From Lentilactobacillus hilgardii DSM 20176 = ATCC 8290 (GTDB lineage Bacteria > Bacillota > Bacilli > Lactobacillales > Lactobacillaceae), in NCBI RefSeq assembly GCF_000159315.1, contig NZ_GG669999.1:1-64000 (forward strand): DNA of 64,000 nucleotides. The letters are read 5' to 3'. Within the stretch, counting starts at the first letter, position 1; the number at the start of each line of letters is the position of its first letter. This document shows positions 25,955 to 36,159 of the stretch, piece after piece. A program made the translations under genes and the position numbers. The notes beneath the pieces are model-generated. The model did not search any database and was not told the DNA's origin. It was given only the letters and a program-made list of their open reading frames with translations.

Positions 25955-25999
25955 AATACTGAAAGTTTGAGGAGAAATCTTCATTTTCAGTATTTTTTT
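25955..25999 (+). terminator. Terminator after the DUF3397 gene
   Basis: AATACTGAAA pairs with TTTCAGTATT across a ~20-nt loop, followed by seven T residues. It isolates the dcw promoter from upstream reading. Confidence 0.85.
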
Positions 26000-26116
26000 A
26001 TATCATTCCCCACCAATTCTCCACAACTGATAATGCCTATTTTAATAGTCATTATGAGGGGCTGTACCCTTTTATGAAATCGTTTGTGACATTCTTTTTA
26101 CAAAAATAGGGGCAGT

Positions 26117-26146
26117 GTGGTTGGTAGTGGGGAATTGTGGTAAAAT
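26117..26146 (+). promoter_or_regulatory. dcw promoter with three MraZ-type repeats
   Basis: GTGG occurs at 26117, 26127 and 26137, exactly 10 bp apart, in the pattern of known MraZ operators (short TGGG-like repeats, one per helical turn). The last repeat runs into an extended -10, TGG-TAAAAT (26138-26146). A bound MraZ ring would cover the promoter. No good -35 is present, as often with extended -10 promoters. Confidence 0.72.
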
Positions 26147-26180
26147 GTGATTGCAAGTTGAAATAAAAGGGGATGTAGGG

Positions 26181-26606
26181 ATGCTGCTTGGTGAATTTCA
26201 GCACAATATCGATGCCAAGGGGCGTATCATCATTCCCGCTAAATTTCGTCAAGATCTTGGTAACAAGTTCGTTATTACACGAGGGATGGATGGCTGCTTA
26301 TTTGGTTATCCAATGAGCGAATGGAAAAAAGTTGAAGATAAGATCGATTCTCTTTCGATCAACAAAAGAGATGTTCGAGCTTTCACTCGTTTTTTCTTTT
26401 CAGCTGCCGTTGAGTGTGAATTTGATAAACAAGGTCGAGTAAATATTCCTAGTATTTTAAGAAATTTCGCAAAAATCGAAAAAAAGTGTGTCGTTGTCGG
26501 CGTTTCTAACCGAATTGAGGTATGGAGCGAGCCTGCTTGGCACGCCTTTACAAGTGATGCCGCAGCTCATTTTGATGAAATTGCTGAAAACATCATAGAT
26601 CTTTAG
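26181..26606 (+). CDS. mraZ: Transcriptional regulator MraZ
   Basis: This 141-aa protein has two SpoVT/AbrB-like half-domains, each with the DxKGRI / DxQGRV pattern ([15 protein letters not shown] near 9-23; [15 protein letters not shown] near 80-94). Family members bind repeats in their own promoter and repress the division cluster, fitting the operator at 26117-26146. ATG 26181 follows AAAGGGG; an upstream in-frame TTG would start within the leader. Confidence 0.95.
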   Translation: MLLGEFQHNIDAKGRIIIPAKFRQDLGNKFVITRGMDGCLFGYPMSEWKKVEDKIDSLSINKRDVRAFTRFFFSAAVECEFDKQGRVNIPSILRNFAKIEKKCVVVGVSNRIEVWSEPAWHAFTSDAAAHFDEIAENIIDL

Positions 26607-26647
26607 TCGTTATGACAAAAAATAGCTAACTGAAAAGTGGTGATTGT

Positions 26648-27595
26648 ATGTCTGGCTTTAAGCATGTGACCGTTTTATTGCATGAGGCAGTGGACGGTTT
26701 GGACGTTGATCCCAACGGTACATACGTCGATGCAACGCTGGGTGGTGGGGGACACACCACAGAAATTTTAAAAAGAATAGATAAGGGTCACCTTTATTCA
26801 TTTGACCAAGACGAGGAAGCAATTTCATATAATCAACAGCATCTTCGCCAGTACGTTGAAAATGATAAGTTGACCCTGATTCATGATAATTTTAGAAACA
26901 TTAAGGTCGCATTGGCTGATCAGGGGATTTCCAAAATTGATGGGATTGTCTATGATCTCGGCGTGTCATCACCACAGTTTGATGAGGCGGGCAGAGGGTT
27001 TAGCTATCGTTTTGAAGCCCATCTGGACATGAGAATGGACCAGGATAATCCAGTGGATGCCTGGAAAGTGATTAATGAATGGCCGTATGAGAAATTGGTT
27101 CGAATTTTTTATCGATATGGTGAAGAAAAGTTTTCAAAGCAGATTGCCAGGAGAATTGAGCGAACTCGTGAAGATCACCCGATCAATACGACAACTGACT
27201 TAGTAACTTTGATTAAAGAAGCGATTCCTGCCGCAGCAAGACGGCATGGCGGTCATCCGGCCAAAAAGGTTTTTCAAGCAGTTAGAATTGCGGTTAATGA
27301 TGAACTTTCAGCTTTAGAGGATTCATTGGAACAATCACTTGAACTTTTAGCAGTCGGTGGTCGAATCAGCGTCATTACGTTTCAATCGCTTGAAGATCGG
27401 CTTGTTAAAACCATGTTTAAAGAAAAGGCATCATTACCAGAATTACCACCTAACTTGCCGGTTATTCCAAAGGAACTTCAACCCAAATATAAGCTTATTA
27501 CTCGAAAACCAATCATTCCAAATGAAGATGAATTAGCAGACAATCATCGTGCTCATAGTGCAAAATTACGAATCATTGAACGAACAAAAATCTAG
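26648..27595 (+). CDS. rsmH: 16S rRNA m4C1402 methyltransferase RsmH
   Basis: This 315-aa SAM-dependent enzyme N4-methylates C1402 of 16S rRNA. The N-terminal [13 protein letters not shown], the SAM motif [11 protein letters not shown] near 27-37 and [16 protein letters not shown] near 103-118 are typical, as is the C-terminal KPI.P...E...[17 protein letters not shown] lies before ATG. Second gene of the dcw operon. Confidence 0.96.
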   Translation: MSGFKHVTVLLHEAVDGLDVDPNGTYVDATLGGGGHTTEILKRIDKGHLYSFDQDEEAISYNQQHLRQYVENDKLTLIHDNFRNIKVALADQGISKIDGIVYDLGVSSPQFDEAGRGFSYRFEAHLDMRMDQDNPVDAWKVINEWPYEKLVRIFYRYGEEKFSKQIARRIERTREDHPINTTTDLVTLIKEAIPAAARRHGGHPAKKVFQAVRIAVNDELSALEDSLEQSLELLAVGGRISVITFQSLEDRLVKTMFKEKASLPELPPNLPVIPKELQPKYKLITRKPIIPNEDELADNHRAHSAKLRIIERTKI

Positions 27596-27616
27596 TAGAA
27601 AGAAGAATACATAAGT

Positions 27617-27994
27617 ATGGCACAAAATAATTTAGCTCGTAACCTTGCCCAAGAGGAACCGCAAACCTACATTTCAACACCAAAACGGGTTCAAACACCT
27701 GAAATAGGTGCAAACCAACGTCTGGGATTGAATGCTTTTGAAAAAACGCTGATTGCTTGTGGAAGTGTCATGTTAACTGTGCTAATGTTAGTAGTTGTTT
27801 CGTCTAAAATTTCGCTGTCCGATTCGCAGCATCAGCTTCAGCATCTGGATACCCGGATTACGAACATCCACAATAATAATACAAACCTGCAGCAGCAAAT
27901 TGGGGAGTTACAGAGTAGCAGTCGGCTTCAGAAAATTGCTAAAGAAAACGGCATGTCTCTTTCCAATGGAAATATAAGGAATGTTACTAAATGA
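27617..27994 (+). CDS. ftsL: Cell division protein FtsL
   Basis: This 125-aa bitopic protein has a cytoplasmic tail (1-48), one helix (about 49-70) and an extracellular coiled coil (about 75-115) rich in Gln, Leu and His. It is part of the FtsL-DivIC-DivIB complex that activates septal PBP2B. Its stop overlaps the pbp2B start (ATGA), which should give coupled translation. Confidence 0.9.
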   Translation: MAQNNLARNLAQEEPQTYISTPKRVQTPEIGANQRLGLNAFEKTLIACGSVMLTVLMLVVVSSKISLSDSQHQLQHLDTRITNIHNNNTNLQQQIGELQSSSRLQKIAKENGMSLSNGNIRNVTK

Positions 27995-30150
27995 AAGACC
28001 CATCTAATCGCTCTAAAGAAAATTTAAAAGCCCGAAAAAATCGAAAGCTCGTTGGAATCTCACTGCTTTTGATTTTTTTCATTGTCTTTTTTGTCCTTTC
28101 TCTACGTCTGGTCGTGATTGCAGTCGGCAAAAACGTGAAACACGTTAATCTGAACGAAAGAGCAGAGAAATTATACAATCAAACACAGACTTTAAAGGCC
28201 AAGCGCGGCACAATTTATGATGCAAACGGGGATCCGATTGCTGAAGATACCAGTACATATTCGCTTTATGCGGTTCTTGATAAGAACCAACGCGGCCTGA
28301 ATGATAAACCGCTGTATGTCGTTAATAAGGCCAAAACGGCTCGTGTTTTATCGAAGTATTTACCAATTACTCAAAAAAAGGCCCTGAAGATACTATCACC
28401 AAAGGACGGTCATCCATTTCAAGTTGAATTTGGCAGCGCCGGTACTAACATTTCTCTCATTACGAAGAAAAAAATTGATGCTAAACATCTCGCAGGGATT
28501 AACTTTGTCCAACAACAAGCACGTCTTTACCCTAATGGTGTCTTTTCGTCTAATTTGATTGGGGTAGCCACCTCACAAAATAATAAAAAGACCGGTATGT
28601 CTGATTTGGTAGGACAAATGGGAATCGAACAGGCTTTTAATAAACAGTTAGCCGGAACTAACGGGTTTAGGAATGCCGACTATGACGTTTATGGTTACAA
28701 ACTACCTGGTAAAAAACAGAAGGAACGTAAGGTTAAAAACGGCGACAACATTTATACAACAATTGATTCCCGAATTCAAACGTTATTGGAAAGTGAAATG
28801 AATTCGGTTCAATCCCAGGTTCACCCGGCATCTTTGAATGCGATTTTGATGGATGCCAAGACTGGAAAAATTGTAGCCGAGTCTCAACGACCAAGCTTTA
28901 ACGCTGCTACTTTATCCGGTATTGGCAAGGCTTGGACAAATACATTTACATCCGATACATTTGAACCTGGTTCTACAATGAAAATTTTTACGTTATCCGC
29001 TTCAATCGATTCCGGCCATTTTCACGGAAATGATACTTATGAATCCGGTCGTTATTCAATAGACGGCAAGATTGTACCCGATTGGGACACGGCCGGTTGG
29101 GGATATATCACTTACAATAAAGGGTTTGCCCTTTCAAGTAACGTTGCTATGGCACATTTGGAACAACAAATGGGGCCCAAGACATGGAAAAAATATATTC
29201 AAAAATTCGGCTTTTTAAAATCAACCGACTCCGGGTTGCCAAATGAGTTGACGGGGAAAATTCAGTTCAATTATCCTATTGAGCAAGCCGATACGGCATT
29301 TGGTCAAGGAATTGAAATTACGCCGATTCAAATGATGCAGGCTTTAACTGCGGTATCAAATAATGGTAAGATGATGAAGCCGTACTTTATTTCTAAGGTA
29401 ACGGATCCCAATACGGGTAAAACGGTTAAAAAGTATGGTCCTAAAGAAATCGGAACACCGATTCGATCATCAACCGCAAAAAAAGTCCGTGATCACATGC
29501 AGGATGTTGTTTATAAATCTTATGGTATTGGGCAGGATTATAAGATTAAAGGCTATCGAGTTGCGGCTAAAACTGGCACGGCACAGGTAAGCAACGGTAA
29601 CGGTGGTTATGCTTCCGGCGATGACAGCTATCTTTATTCGGTAGCAGGGATGGTTCCTGCTAATAATCCACGTTATGTGATGTACATTACGATGAAGCAG
29701 CCCAAACTAACCGGTACCAAAACAGCTACCCAGTTGATGGCGGAAATTTTTAAACCGGTTATCGTTCGGGCTTTGCAAAATTCTAATACCAAGCAGACGG
29801 TGGTTAAGAAGCAAGTACCTTCTGTGACCTATCAAACAACAACGGAAGCTAAAAAAGTATTGAACGAGAAAAACTTTGAAGTTGTATCGATTGGTAACGG
29901 TGGAACAGTTATCAAGCAATCGCCAACAGCGAACACAACACTGGCTGAACGAAAGCGAGTCTTTATTCTGACGAACGGGACGTGGAAAATGCCTCGAATT
30001 ATTGGCTGGAATAAAAAAGATGTTGCTGAATTTTGTCAATTAACCGGATTGAAACTAGAATCTACGGGTTCTGGATATGCAGATAGTCAAAGTATTAACT
30101 TTTCGCAAACAATAAAAAAGGGCCAGACACTAAAGGCCAATTTTGAATAA
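27991..30150 (+). CDS. pbpB: Septal transpeptidase PBP2B (FtsI) with PASTA domains
   Basis: This 719-aa membrane-anchored class B penicillin-binding protein crosslinks septal peptidoglycan. One N-terminal helix (about 23-45) leads to a dimerisation domain and then the transpeptidase with S328-x-x-K331 (EPGSTMKIF), SSN (SSNVAMAHLE) and K527-T-G (AAKTGTAQ). Two C-terminal PASTA repeats (about 605-719) suggest recognition of peptidoglycan. The gene overlaps ftsL by 4 nt. Confidence 0.95.
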   Translation: MKDPSNRSKENLKARKNRKLVGISLLLIFFIVFFVLSLRLVVIAVGKNVKHVNLNERAEKLYNQTQTLKAKRGTIYDANGDPIAEDTSTYSLYAVLDKNQRGLNDKPLYVVNKAKTARVLSKYLPITQKKALKILSPKDGHPFQVEFGSAGTNISLITKKKIDAKHLAGINFVQQQARLYPNGVFSSNLIGVATSQNNKKTGMSDLVGQMGIEQAFNKQLAGTNGFRNADYDVYGYKLPGKKQKERKVKNGDNIYTTIDSRIQTLLESEMNSVQSQVHPASLNAILMDAKTGKIVAESQRPSFNAATLSGIGKAWTNTFTSDTFEPGSTMKIFTLSASIDSGHFHGNDTYESGRYSIDGKIVPDWDTAGWGYITYNKGFALSSNVAMAHLEQQMGPKTWKKYIQKFGFLKSTDSGLPNELTGKIQFNYPIEQADTAFGQGIEITPIQMMQALTAVSNNGKMMKPYFISKVTDPNTGKTVKKYGPKEIGTPIRSSTAKKVRDHMQDVVYKSYGIGQDYKIKGYRVAAKTGTAQVSNGNGGYASGDDSYLYSVAGMVPANNPRYVMYITMKQPKLTGTKTATQLMAEIFKPVIVRALQNSNTKQTVVKKQVPSVTYQTTTEAKKVLNEKNFEVVSIGNGGTVIKQSPTANTTLAERKRVFILTNGTWKMPRIIGWNKKDVAEFCQLTGLKLESTGSGYADSQSINFSQTIKKGQTLKANFE

Positions 30151-30199
30151 AACAAAGAAGTTGTTTTAATATTATGGTTAAGGATGGGATTGAAAGAAA

Positions 30200-31159
30200 A
30201 TGGGGAATTGGTTAGTCTCATCAATCGGGGCATTTGTCATAACAGCACTTTTTATGCCCAGTTTGATTAAGTATTTTAGAAGTAAACATGAAGGCCAGAT
30301 GATTCGTGAAGAAGGTCCAAGATGGCATGAAAAGAAGTCTGGGACACCAACCATGGGTGGTATTCTATTCATTATTGCAATTGTGATTGCCGATTTAGCG
30401 GTTGCAGGATTTCAGGGTGGGTTAACACCGACGTTATCAATTCTGCTGTTTGTTTTGATCGCTTATGGATTGATTGGTATGTGGGATGACTCTATTAAGC
30501 TATTCCGTCGCCAAAACGAGGGGTTGAAGGCATGGCAAAAACTGCTGGGACAGATTATTGCTGCAATTGTTTTTTCAATTGTCTATAGCCATGAGGGCTT
30601 TCCAATGGCTATCAAAATACCATTTGCTTCAGATTGGCGAATTGGATACTGGTATATCCTATTCATTGTATTCTGGTTGGTCGGCTTTTCTAATGCGGTC
30701 AATTTGACCGATGGTCTTGATGGGTTGGTTTCCGGACTCGGAACCATTTCCTTTGCGGCTTACGGTATTATTGCGGCTGTTCAACATCAAAACGATGTTG
30801 CAATGTTCTGTTTTACCGTTGTCGGCGGACTATTGGCTTTCTTCATTTTCAACCACAAACCTGCTAAGATTTTCATGGGTGATATGGGATCTCTGGCCTT
30901 AGGTGGCGTGCTTGCGTGTGTTTCAATACTGGTTCATCATGAGTTTTCACTCTTGGTTATCGGTATTATTTATGTTCTTGAAACGGCAAGCGTTATGATT
31001 CAGGTTGCTTCATTCAAACTAACCGGAAAGCGTGTTTTCAAAATGACACCCATTCATCATCATTTTGAAATGTGTGGTTGGTCTGAATGGAAAATTGATA
31101 TTGTTTTCTGGAGTATTGGATTGATTGCAGCGGTAATCAGTATGATAACGATTGTTTAA
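30200..31159 (+). CDS. mraY: Phospho-MurNAc-pentapeptide transferase MraY
   Basis: This 319-aa polytopic enzyme makes lipid I by joining UDP-MurNAc-pentapeptide to undecaprenyl phosphate. It shows about ten helices, the catalytic DDSIK near 97-101, NLTDGLDGL near 168-176, [11 protein letters not shown] and the HHHFE block near 288-292. ATG follows an A/G-rich ribosome site. Confidence 0.96.
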   Translation: MGNWLVSSIGAFVITALFMPSLIKYFRSKHEGQMIREEGPRWHEKKSGTPTMGGILFIIAIVIADLAVAGFQGGLTPTLSILLFVLIAYGLIGMWDDSIKLFRRQNEGLKAWQKLLGQIIAAIVFSIVYSHEGFPMAIKIPFASDWRIGYWYILFIVFWLVGFSNAVNLTDGLDGLVSGLGTISFAAYGIIAAVQHQNDVAMFCFTVVGGLLAFFIFNHKPAKIFMGDMGSLALGGVLACVSILVHHEFSLLVIGIIYVLETASVMIQVASFKLTGKRVFKMTPIHHHFEMCGWSEWKIDIVFWSIGLIAAVISMITIV

Positions 31160-31301
31160 GGGTTGGGGTAAGACTGAGGTTTTACTACCGACCTCTTTGA
31201 GTATCTATTTTTAAATCTAAAAAATAAAATATGTTAATAGCTGAGATAAATAAGTTAATTGATGTTTTAACTTCTTAGGAACAAAAGGGGATAAATTCAG
31301 G

Positions 31302-32684
31302 ATGAAAATGATTGATGATTATAAAGGCAAGAGAATTCTAGTTTTAGGAGCTGGAAAAAGTGGCACACATGCAGCCGAGTTATTACAGCAATTAGGTGCA
31401 ACAGTTGTTTTAAATGATGCCAAGCCAAGTGATCAGCTTCCGGAAGTAGTCGAGTTGGAAGACCGGGGTATTAAGACGATTACGGGAAAGCAGACTGCTG
31501 ATATTTTGGATAATCATTTTGACCTGATGGTTAAGAACCCGGGAATTCCTTATGATAATGAGGTTGTTGCCAGAGCTGTCAGTGAAAAAATGCCCATTAT
31601 TACCGAGGTTGAATTAGCGGCTCAAATGACCGATGCCGAAATTATCGGTGTTACCGGTAGTAATGGAAAAACAACAACAGTTACAATGATTACTAAAATT
31701 TTAAACGAAGAACGTAAAAAGGGACATGCCTATGCAGCAGGAAATATCGGGGTCTCTGCCACTGAAACGGCTTTAAAATCAACAGCAGATGATACGATAG
31801 TCATGGAATTATCCAGCTTCATGCTTCTTGGAATTAAAAAATTGCATCCTCACGTTGCTGTTTTAACGAATATTTTTTCGAATCACTTGGACTATCATAA
31901 AACTCGAAAAAACTATGTTAATGCTAAAATGCGTATCACAATGAACCAAACACCGGATGACTTTTTTGTTGTTAACTTTGACTCTGATGAGTGGCGACAG
32001 TTAAGCAAACGATCCAGAGCTCAGGTTGTCCCGTTTGCCCGTACGTCTGAAATTGATCGGGGCGCCTACGAAAAAAACGGCAAATTATATTATAACGATG
32101 AATTTATTATGAATGCTGACGATATTAAAGTCCCAGGTCAGCAAAATGTCGAAAACGCGCTTGCTGCAATTGCGACCGCAAAGATTTTGGGGAAATCTAA
32201 TCTGGCAATTACAAATGTTTTGGAGACGTTTACGGGTGTGCGTCATCGAGTTCAGTTTGTATTGGAAGCTGATGGCCGCAAATTCTATAATGACTCCAAA
32301 GCTACTGACATTGAGGCGACTCAAATCGCACTTGAGGGATTTGACCATCCCATTGTACTCTTGGCGGGGGGGTTAGATCGTGGCTATACATTTGATAAAA
32401 TGGTGCCACAATTTAAACAGCACGTTAAGGCCGCTGTTTTGTTTGGCCAAACAGCTGACTTGCTGGAAGAATCGTTACAAAAAGCCAGCGTTAAGAATAT
32501 TACCAAGGTAGATAATTTAGACGAAGCAGTGCCAGCTGCTTATCATTATAGTGATTCTGGAGACATCATTTTACTGTCGCCTGCCAATGCCAGTTGGGAC
32601 CAGTTCAAGACATTTGAACAACGTGGCGATGAATTCATTAAGGATGTTGAGAAATTGACGCATAAGCAGGAGGAAAAACAATGA
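31302..32684 (+). CDS. murD: UDP-MurNAc-L-alanine:D-glutamate ligase
   Basis: This 460-aa cytoplasmic ATP-dependent ligase adds D-Glu to UDP-MurNAc-L-Ala. Domains: N-terminal Rossmann (RILVLGAGKSG), central ATPase with P-loop GVTGSNGKTTT near 112-122, and C-terminal ligase domain (NDSKATD, LLAGGLDRG). AAAGGGG lies about 11 nt upstream; an in-frame ATG two codons later is an equal choice. The stop overlaps murG by 4 nt. Confidence 0.95.
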   Translation: MKMIDDYKGKRILVLGAGKSGTHAAELLQQLGATVVLNDAKPSDQLPEVVELEDRGIKTITGKQTADILDNHFDLMVKNPGIPYDNEVVARAVSEKMPIITEVELAAQMTDAEIIGVTGSNGKTTTVTMITKILNEERKKGHAYAAGNIGVSATETALKSTADDTIVMELSSFMLLGIKKLHPHVAVLTNIFSNHLDYHKTRKNYVNAKMRITMNQTPDDFFVVNFDSDEWRQLSKRSRAQVVPFARTSEIDRGAYEKNGKLYYNDEFIMNADDIKVPGQQNVENALAAIATAKILGKSNLAITNVLETFTGVRHRVQFVLEADGRKFYNDSKATDIEATQIALEGFDHPIVLLAGGLDRGYTFDKMVPQFKQHVKAAVLFGQTADLLEESLQKASVKNITKVDNLDEAVPAAYHYSDSGDIILLSPANASWDQFKTFEQRGDEFIKDVEKLTHKQEEKQ

Positions 32685-33772
32685 GATTAATTATTTCCGG
32701 TGGTGGTACTGGCGGTCATATTTATCCTGCTCTTGCGATTATTGAAGATTTGATGAAACAGGAGCCTGATTCAGAGGTGCTATACGTTGGTTCTGAACGT
32801 GGCTTGGAAAGCGCCATTGTACCGAATCAGGGGATTAAATTTGTCGCTTTACGGATTCAGGGATTTAAGCGGTCATTGTCTTTGGAAAACTTAAAAACGG
32901 TCGCGTTGTTCCTAAAAAGTGTCCATGAATCAAAAAAAATGATTAAAGATTTTAAGCCGGACGTCGTCATTGGAACAGGAGGCTACGTTTCAGGAGCAGT
33001 TGTTTACGCAGCTGCTAAAGCACATGTTCCTACAATTATTCATGAGCAAAATAGCGCCGTTGGTTTGACAAATCGTTTTCTGAGCCGATACGTTGATAAA
33101 ATTGCAATTGGTTTTCATGAAGCAAAGGCCCAGTTCCCGAAAGAAAAAGTTGTTTTTACGGGAAATCCGCGTGCACAGCAGGTCGCTCATATGCAAAGCA
33201 ATTTCAAATGGTCGTCAATTGGCCTGAAAGATGATGAAGCAACGGTACTGATTTTTGGCGGCAGCCAGGGGGCACCTGCCATCAACAATGCCGTTATTGC
33301 ATCAGTCAATGAATTTAATAAACGTACCTATCAGGTCGTCTTTGTGACAGGTCAAAAGCGCTTTGATGGTGTTATGAAGAAATTGGGCAAGACTAAAATT
33401 AAGGATAACATCAAAATTTTACCGTATATCAACAATATGCCACAGGTACTTCGCAAGGTTGACTTGATTATTGGTCGTTCGGGTGCAACGAGCATTGCGG
33501 AAATTACCGCTTTGGGTATTCCGGCAGTTTTGATTCCCAGCCCGTACGTTACGGCAGATCACCAGACGAAGAACACAATGAGTTTGGTCACAAGGGGAGC
33601 TGCATTAATGATTAAAGAAGCCGATCTTAATCCTAAAAATTTATTAAAGGCGATTGACCAATTAATGCATGACTCGGATGAACGTGAGAAAATGTCAGAA
33701 AACTCAAAGAAACTGGGCGTTGTCAATTCAGCTGACCAAATTTTGGATATTGCACGTGGATTGATAAGATAA
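32681..33772 (+). CDS. murG: Lipid II synthase MurG
   Basis: This 363-aa GT28 peripheral membrane enzyme adds GlcNAc to lipid I. It shows the N-terminal glycine loop SGGGTGGHIYPALA near 5-18, the second-domain loop IFGGSQGA near 192-199 and the UDP-GlcNAc site GRSGATSIAE near 267-276. ATG overlaps the murD stop, with CAGGAGG upstream. Confidence 0.96.
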   Translation: MRLIISGGGTGGHIYPALAIIEDLMKQEPDSEVLYVGSERGLESAIVPNQGIKFVALRIQGFKRSLSLENLKTVALFLKSVHESKKMIKDFKPDVVIGTGGYVSGAVVYAAAKAHVPTIIHEQNSAVGLTNRFLSRYVDKIAIGFHEAKAQFPKEKVVFTGNPRAQQVAHMQSNFKWSSIGLKDDEATVLIFGGSQGAPAINNAVIASVNEFNKRTYQVVFVTGQKRFDGVMKKLGKTKIKDNIKILPYINNMPQVLRKVDLIIGRSGATSIAEITALGIPAVLIPSPYVTADHQTKNTMSLVTRGAALMIKEADLNPKNLLKAIDQLMHDSDEREKMSENSKKLGVVNSADQILDIARGLIR

Positions 33773-33893
33773 CCGGACTTAGGGTGAGCAGTGATAAAAT
33801 TAATTTGTTTGACAGAATTAAATTTGTGAGATAAACGGGGAATCCGCGATTAAATCATTTTGATTAAGTCACTTGCTGACAAGGGGGACAACT

Positions 33894-34724
33894 ATGGGCA
33901 GGAAAAACGATCATGATGAGGAGCCGACGCCTTGGCAAAAAGCTTCCGGTCAATCTTCTTTGGGGACTAATTCCCCAAAGAAGAAAATTAAGCGTCGGCT
34001 CGTTAAAGACTATCAAATTCGGAACTTTAGACGAATGTGGCCATTTATTATAATATTTCTGATGATCATTTGTGCCATGGGATTCTTGATCTCTCCAATC
34101 AGTAGAGTTAAAAGTATCAAAATAAGCGGTAACGAAATTGTCAGTATTAAGCAGATTAAGCATTACTCTCCTGTCAAAAAGGGGATGTCCCTTTTTGGTG
34201 TTTGGGGTAAAACGGATAAACTTGCTGGGGAATTAAAAGATCGAAGTCAAAGAATGCAGTCTGTTAAGATTAACCTCGTTAACTTCAATCGAATCCATAT
34301 TAAAGTTGAAGAGTATCCGACAATTGGTTATCTTTATACCGATGGAGGATACCAGCCTATCTTAAAGAGTGGGGTTATTATTAAGAATAAAGTGCTTAAT
34401 CCTCGTGATGGATTTCCGGTTTTGAAAAAGTTTAAGAATCCCAAGACGCTTCGGCGAACGATCAGACAATATCGGCGGATCAATCCCCCGGTTCGAGCTG
34501 CAATTAATACGATCAGTTATTCACCGGTTAAAAGCAACCGGGATCGGGTATACTTACAAATGAATGATGGCAATAAAGTTTTTGCATCAATTTCCAGTTT
34601 TGGTGACAAAATGGATTATTACCCAAGTATTAATGCAAAGCTGAAAGTTAAAAGCATCATCAATTTGGAGGTTGGGGCATATTCTTATCCGTTAACGAAG
34701 CATGAATCAAAAGTTAAGTCGTAA
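33894..34724 (+). CDS. divIB: Divisome protein DivIB/FtsQ
   Basis: This 276-aa bitopic protein has a charged cytoplasmic tail, one helix (about 52-73), a POTRA domain directly after (VKSIKISGNEIVSIKQIKHY), a beta domain and a short basic tail. It partners FtsL and DivIC. ATG 33894 follows AAGGGGG; a TTG seven codons earlier precedes the ribosome site. A TTGACA at 33809 may belong to a local promoter, but its -10 is poor. Confidence 0.92.
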   Translation: MGRKNDHDEEPTPWQKASGQSSLGTNSPKKKIKRRLVKDYQIRNFRRMWPFIIIFLMIICAMGFLISPISRVKSIKISGNEIVSIKQIKHYSPVKKGMSLFGVWGKTDKLAGELKDRSQRMQSVKINLVNFNRIHIKVEEYPTIGYLYTDGGYQPILKSGVIIKNKVLNPRDGFPVLKKFKNPKTLRRTIRQYRRINPPVRAAINTISYSPVKSNRDRVYLQMNDGNKVFASISSFGDKMDYYPSINAKLKVKSIINLEVGAYSYPLTKHESKVKS

Positions 34725-34831
34725 GAATACAGGTGATTATTAGCGTCAATTAGGCTGTTTCCGTCGTTATCATTGTGTTAAACTTATGTTATGTTCAGAA
34801 AATATTCTAGATGTGGAGGTTCCTTACATAT

Positions 34832-36136
34832 ATGGATAATTCGGGTTTATATGTGGGACTTGATATAGGAACTACCTCAATAAAAGTAATTGTTGCAGAA
34901 AAAGTTAAAGGGCAACTGAACGTTATTGGTGTGGGGAATGAGCCTTCTAACGGTCTCAGCCGTGGCGTGATCGTTGATATAGATCAGGCCGCTGAAGCTA
35001 TTAGGAGTGCAGTAAGTCAAGCTCAAGAAAAAGCAAGTATTGAAATTAAAGATGTTATTGTCAGTGTTCCGGCGAACATTTTGCGAATTGAAGATTGTAA
35101 CGGGTTGGTCACTTTGGATGACCAATCTCGTGAAATTACGGCCGAAGATGTTCGAAACGTAGCGGTGTCTGCATTAGGTACCAGTTTGCCTCAAGAACGC
35201 GAAGTTATAGACATTCAACCGGAAGAATTTATTGTTGATGGCTTTGACGATATTAAAGATCCTCGGGGAATGGTCGGTGTCCGCTTAGAAATGCGCGGGA
35301 AACTCATTACAGGATCAAAAGGGATTATGCACAATTTAAAAAAGGCGGTTGAAAAAGCCGGCTTGAACATTATCTCCACGGTTTTGACGCCGTTAGCAGA
35401 AGGCCATGAAATTTTGAATGATGGTGAACAAGATTTTGGTACCATCATTATTGACCTCGGCGGTGGCCAAACAACCGCTTCGGTTATTCATGACCACCAA
35501 TTAAAGTATGCAACTACTGATCCCGAGGGTGGCGAGTACATTACAAAAGATATATCAATTGTTTTAAATACTTCAATGGAAAATGCTGAGAAAATTAAGC
35601 GAGATTACGGATATGCTGATTCACTGCAGGCATCGGCTGATAATCAATTTCCAGTAGACATTGTTGGCCAAGCTGAGCCAACCTACATTGATGAAAGATA
35701 CTTAGCTGAAATTATTGAGGCCCGTCTAAGTCAGATTTTCGATCGAATTAAAAGCCGACTTGATCAAGTTCAAGCACTTGAATTACCAGGTGGAATCGTT
35801 TTAACCGGTGGCGTTGCCGCACTTCCGGGAATTGCTGAGTTGGCGGCTGATCAATTCAATACGAATGTCAGAGTTTATATTCCAGATCAAATGGGGCTGC
35901 GGCATCCGTCGTTTACAGCTGGACTGTCCCTTGTCTCATATTTCTCAGATATCTCGGATGTTGAAATGATTGTTCGTTCAGCCGTTGGTGCTACATCAAC
36001 AAAAGTTCCAAAGCTAACAGACCCGCAAGATGCTCAAGTTCCTGTGTCGAGTAAATCAGACAAGCCGAAACGAAAAACACAGAAGAAAAAACGTGGCGAA
36101 GGAATCAAAAATTTCTTTAGCGATTTCTTTGATTAG
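34832..36136 (+). CDS. ftsA: Cell division protein FtsA
   Basis: This 434-aa actin-like ATPase tethers FtsZ filaments to the membrane. It shows phosphate 1 (GLDIGTTSIKV near 7-17), phosphate 2 (IIDLGGGQTTASV) and the adenosine loop (IVLTGGVAALPGI). The Lys-rich C-terminus ends in an amphipathic anchor (GEGIKNFFSDFFD). ATG 34832 has GGAGG about 12 nt upstream. It directly precedes ftsZ. Confidence 0.95.
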   Translation: MDNSGLYVGLDIGTTSIKVIVAEKVKGQLNVIGVGNEPSNGLSRGVIVDIDQAAEAIRSAVSQAQEKASIEIKDVIVSVPANILRIEDCNGLVTLDDQSREITAEDVRNVAVSALGTSLPQEREVIDIQPEEFIVDGFDDIKDPRGMVGVRLEMRGKLITGSKGIMHNLKKAVEKAGLNIISTVLTPLAEGHEILNDGEQDFGTIIIDLGGGQTTASVIHDHQLKYATTDPEGGEYITKDISIVLNTSMENAEKIKRDYGYADSLQASADNQFPVDIVGQAEPTYIDERYLAEIIEARLSQIFDRIKSRLDQVQALELPGGIVLTGGVAALPGIAELAADQFNTNVRVYIPDQMGLRHPSFTAGLSLVSYFSDISDVEMIVRSAVGATSTKVPKLTDPQDAQVPVSSKSDKPKRKTQKKKRGEGIKNFFSDFFD

Positions 36137-36159
36137 CACTTAAACGGAGGTAAATAATT

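Noticed and set aside
31160-31230. GAGGT/ACCTC hairpin after mraY as a terminator
   Set aside because: Only 5 bp with a weak T tract; the murD spacing is compatible with operon read-through.
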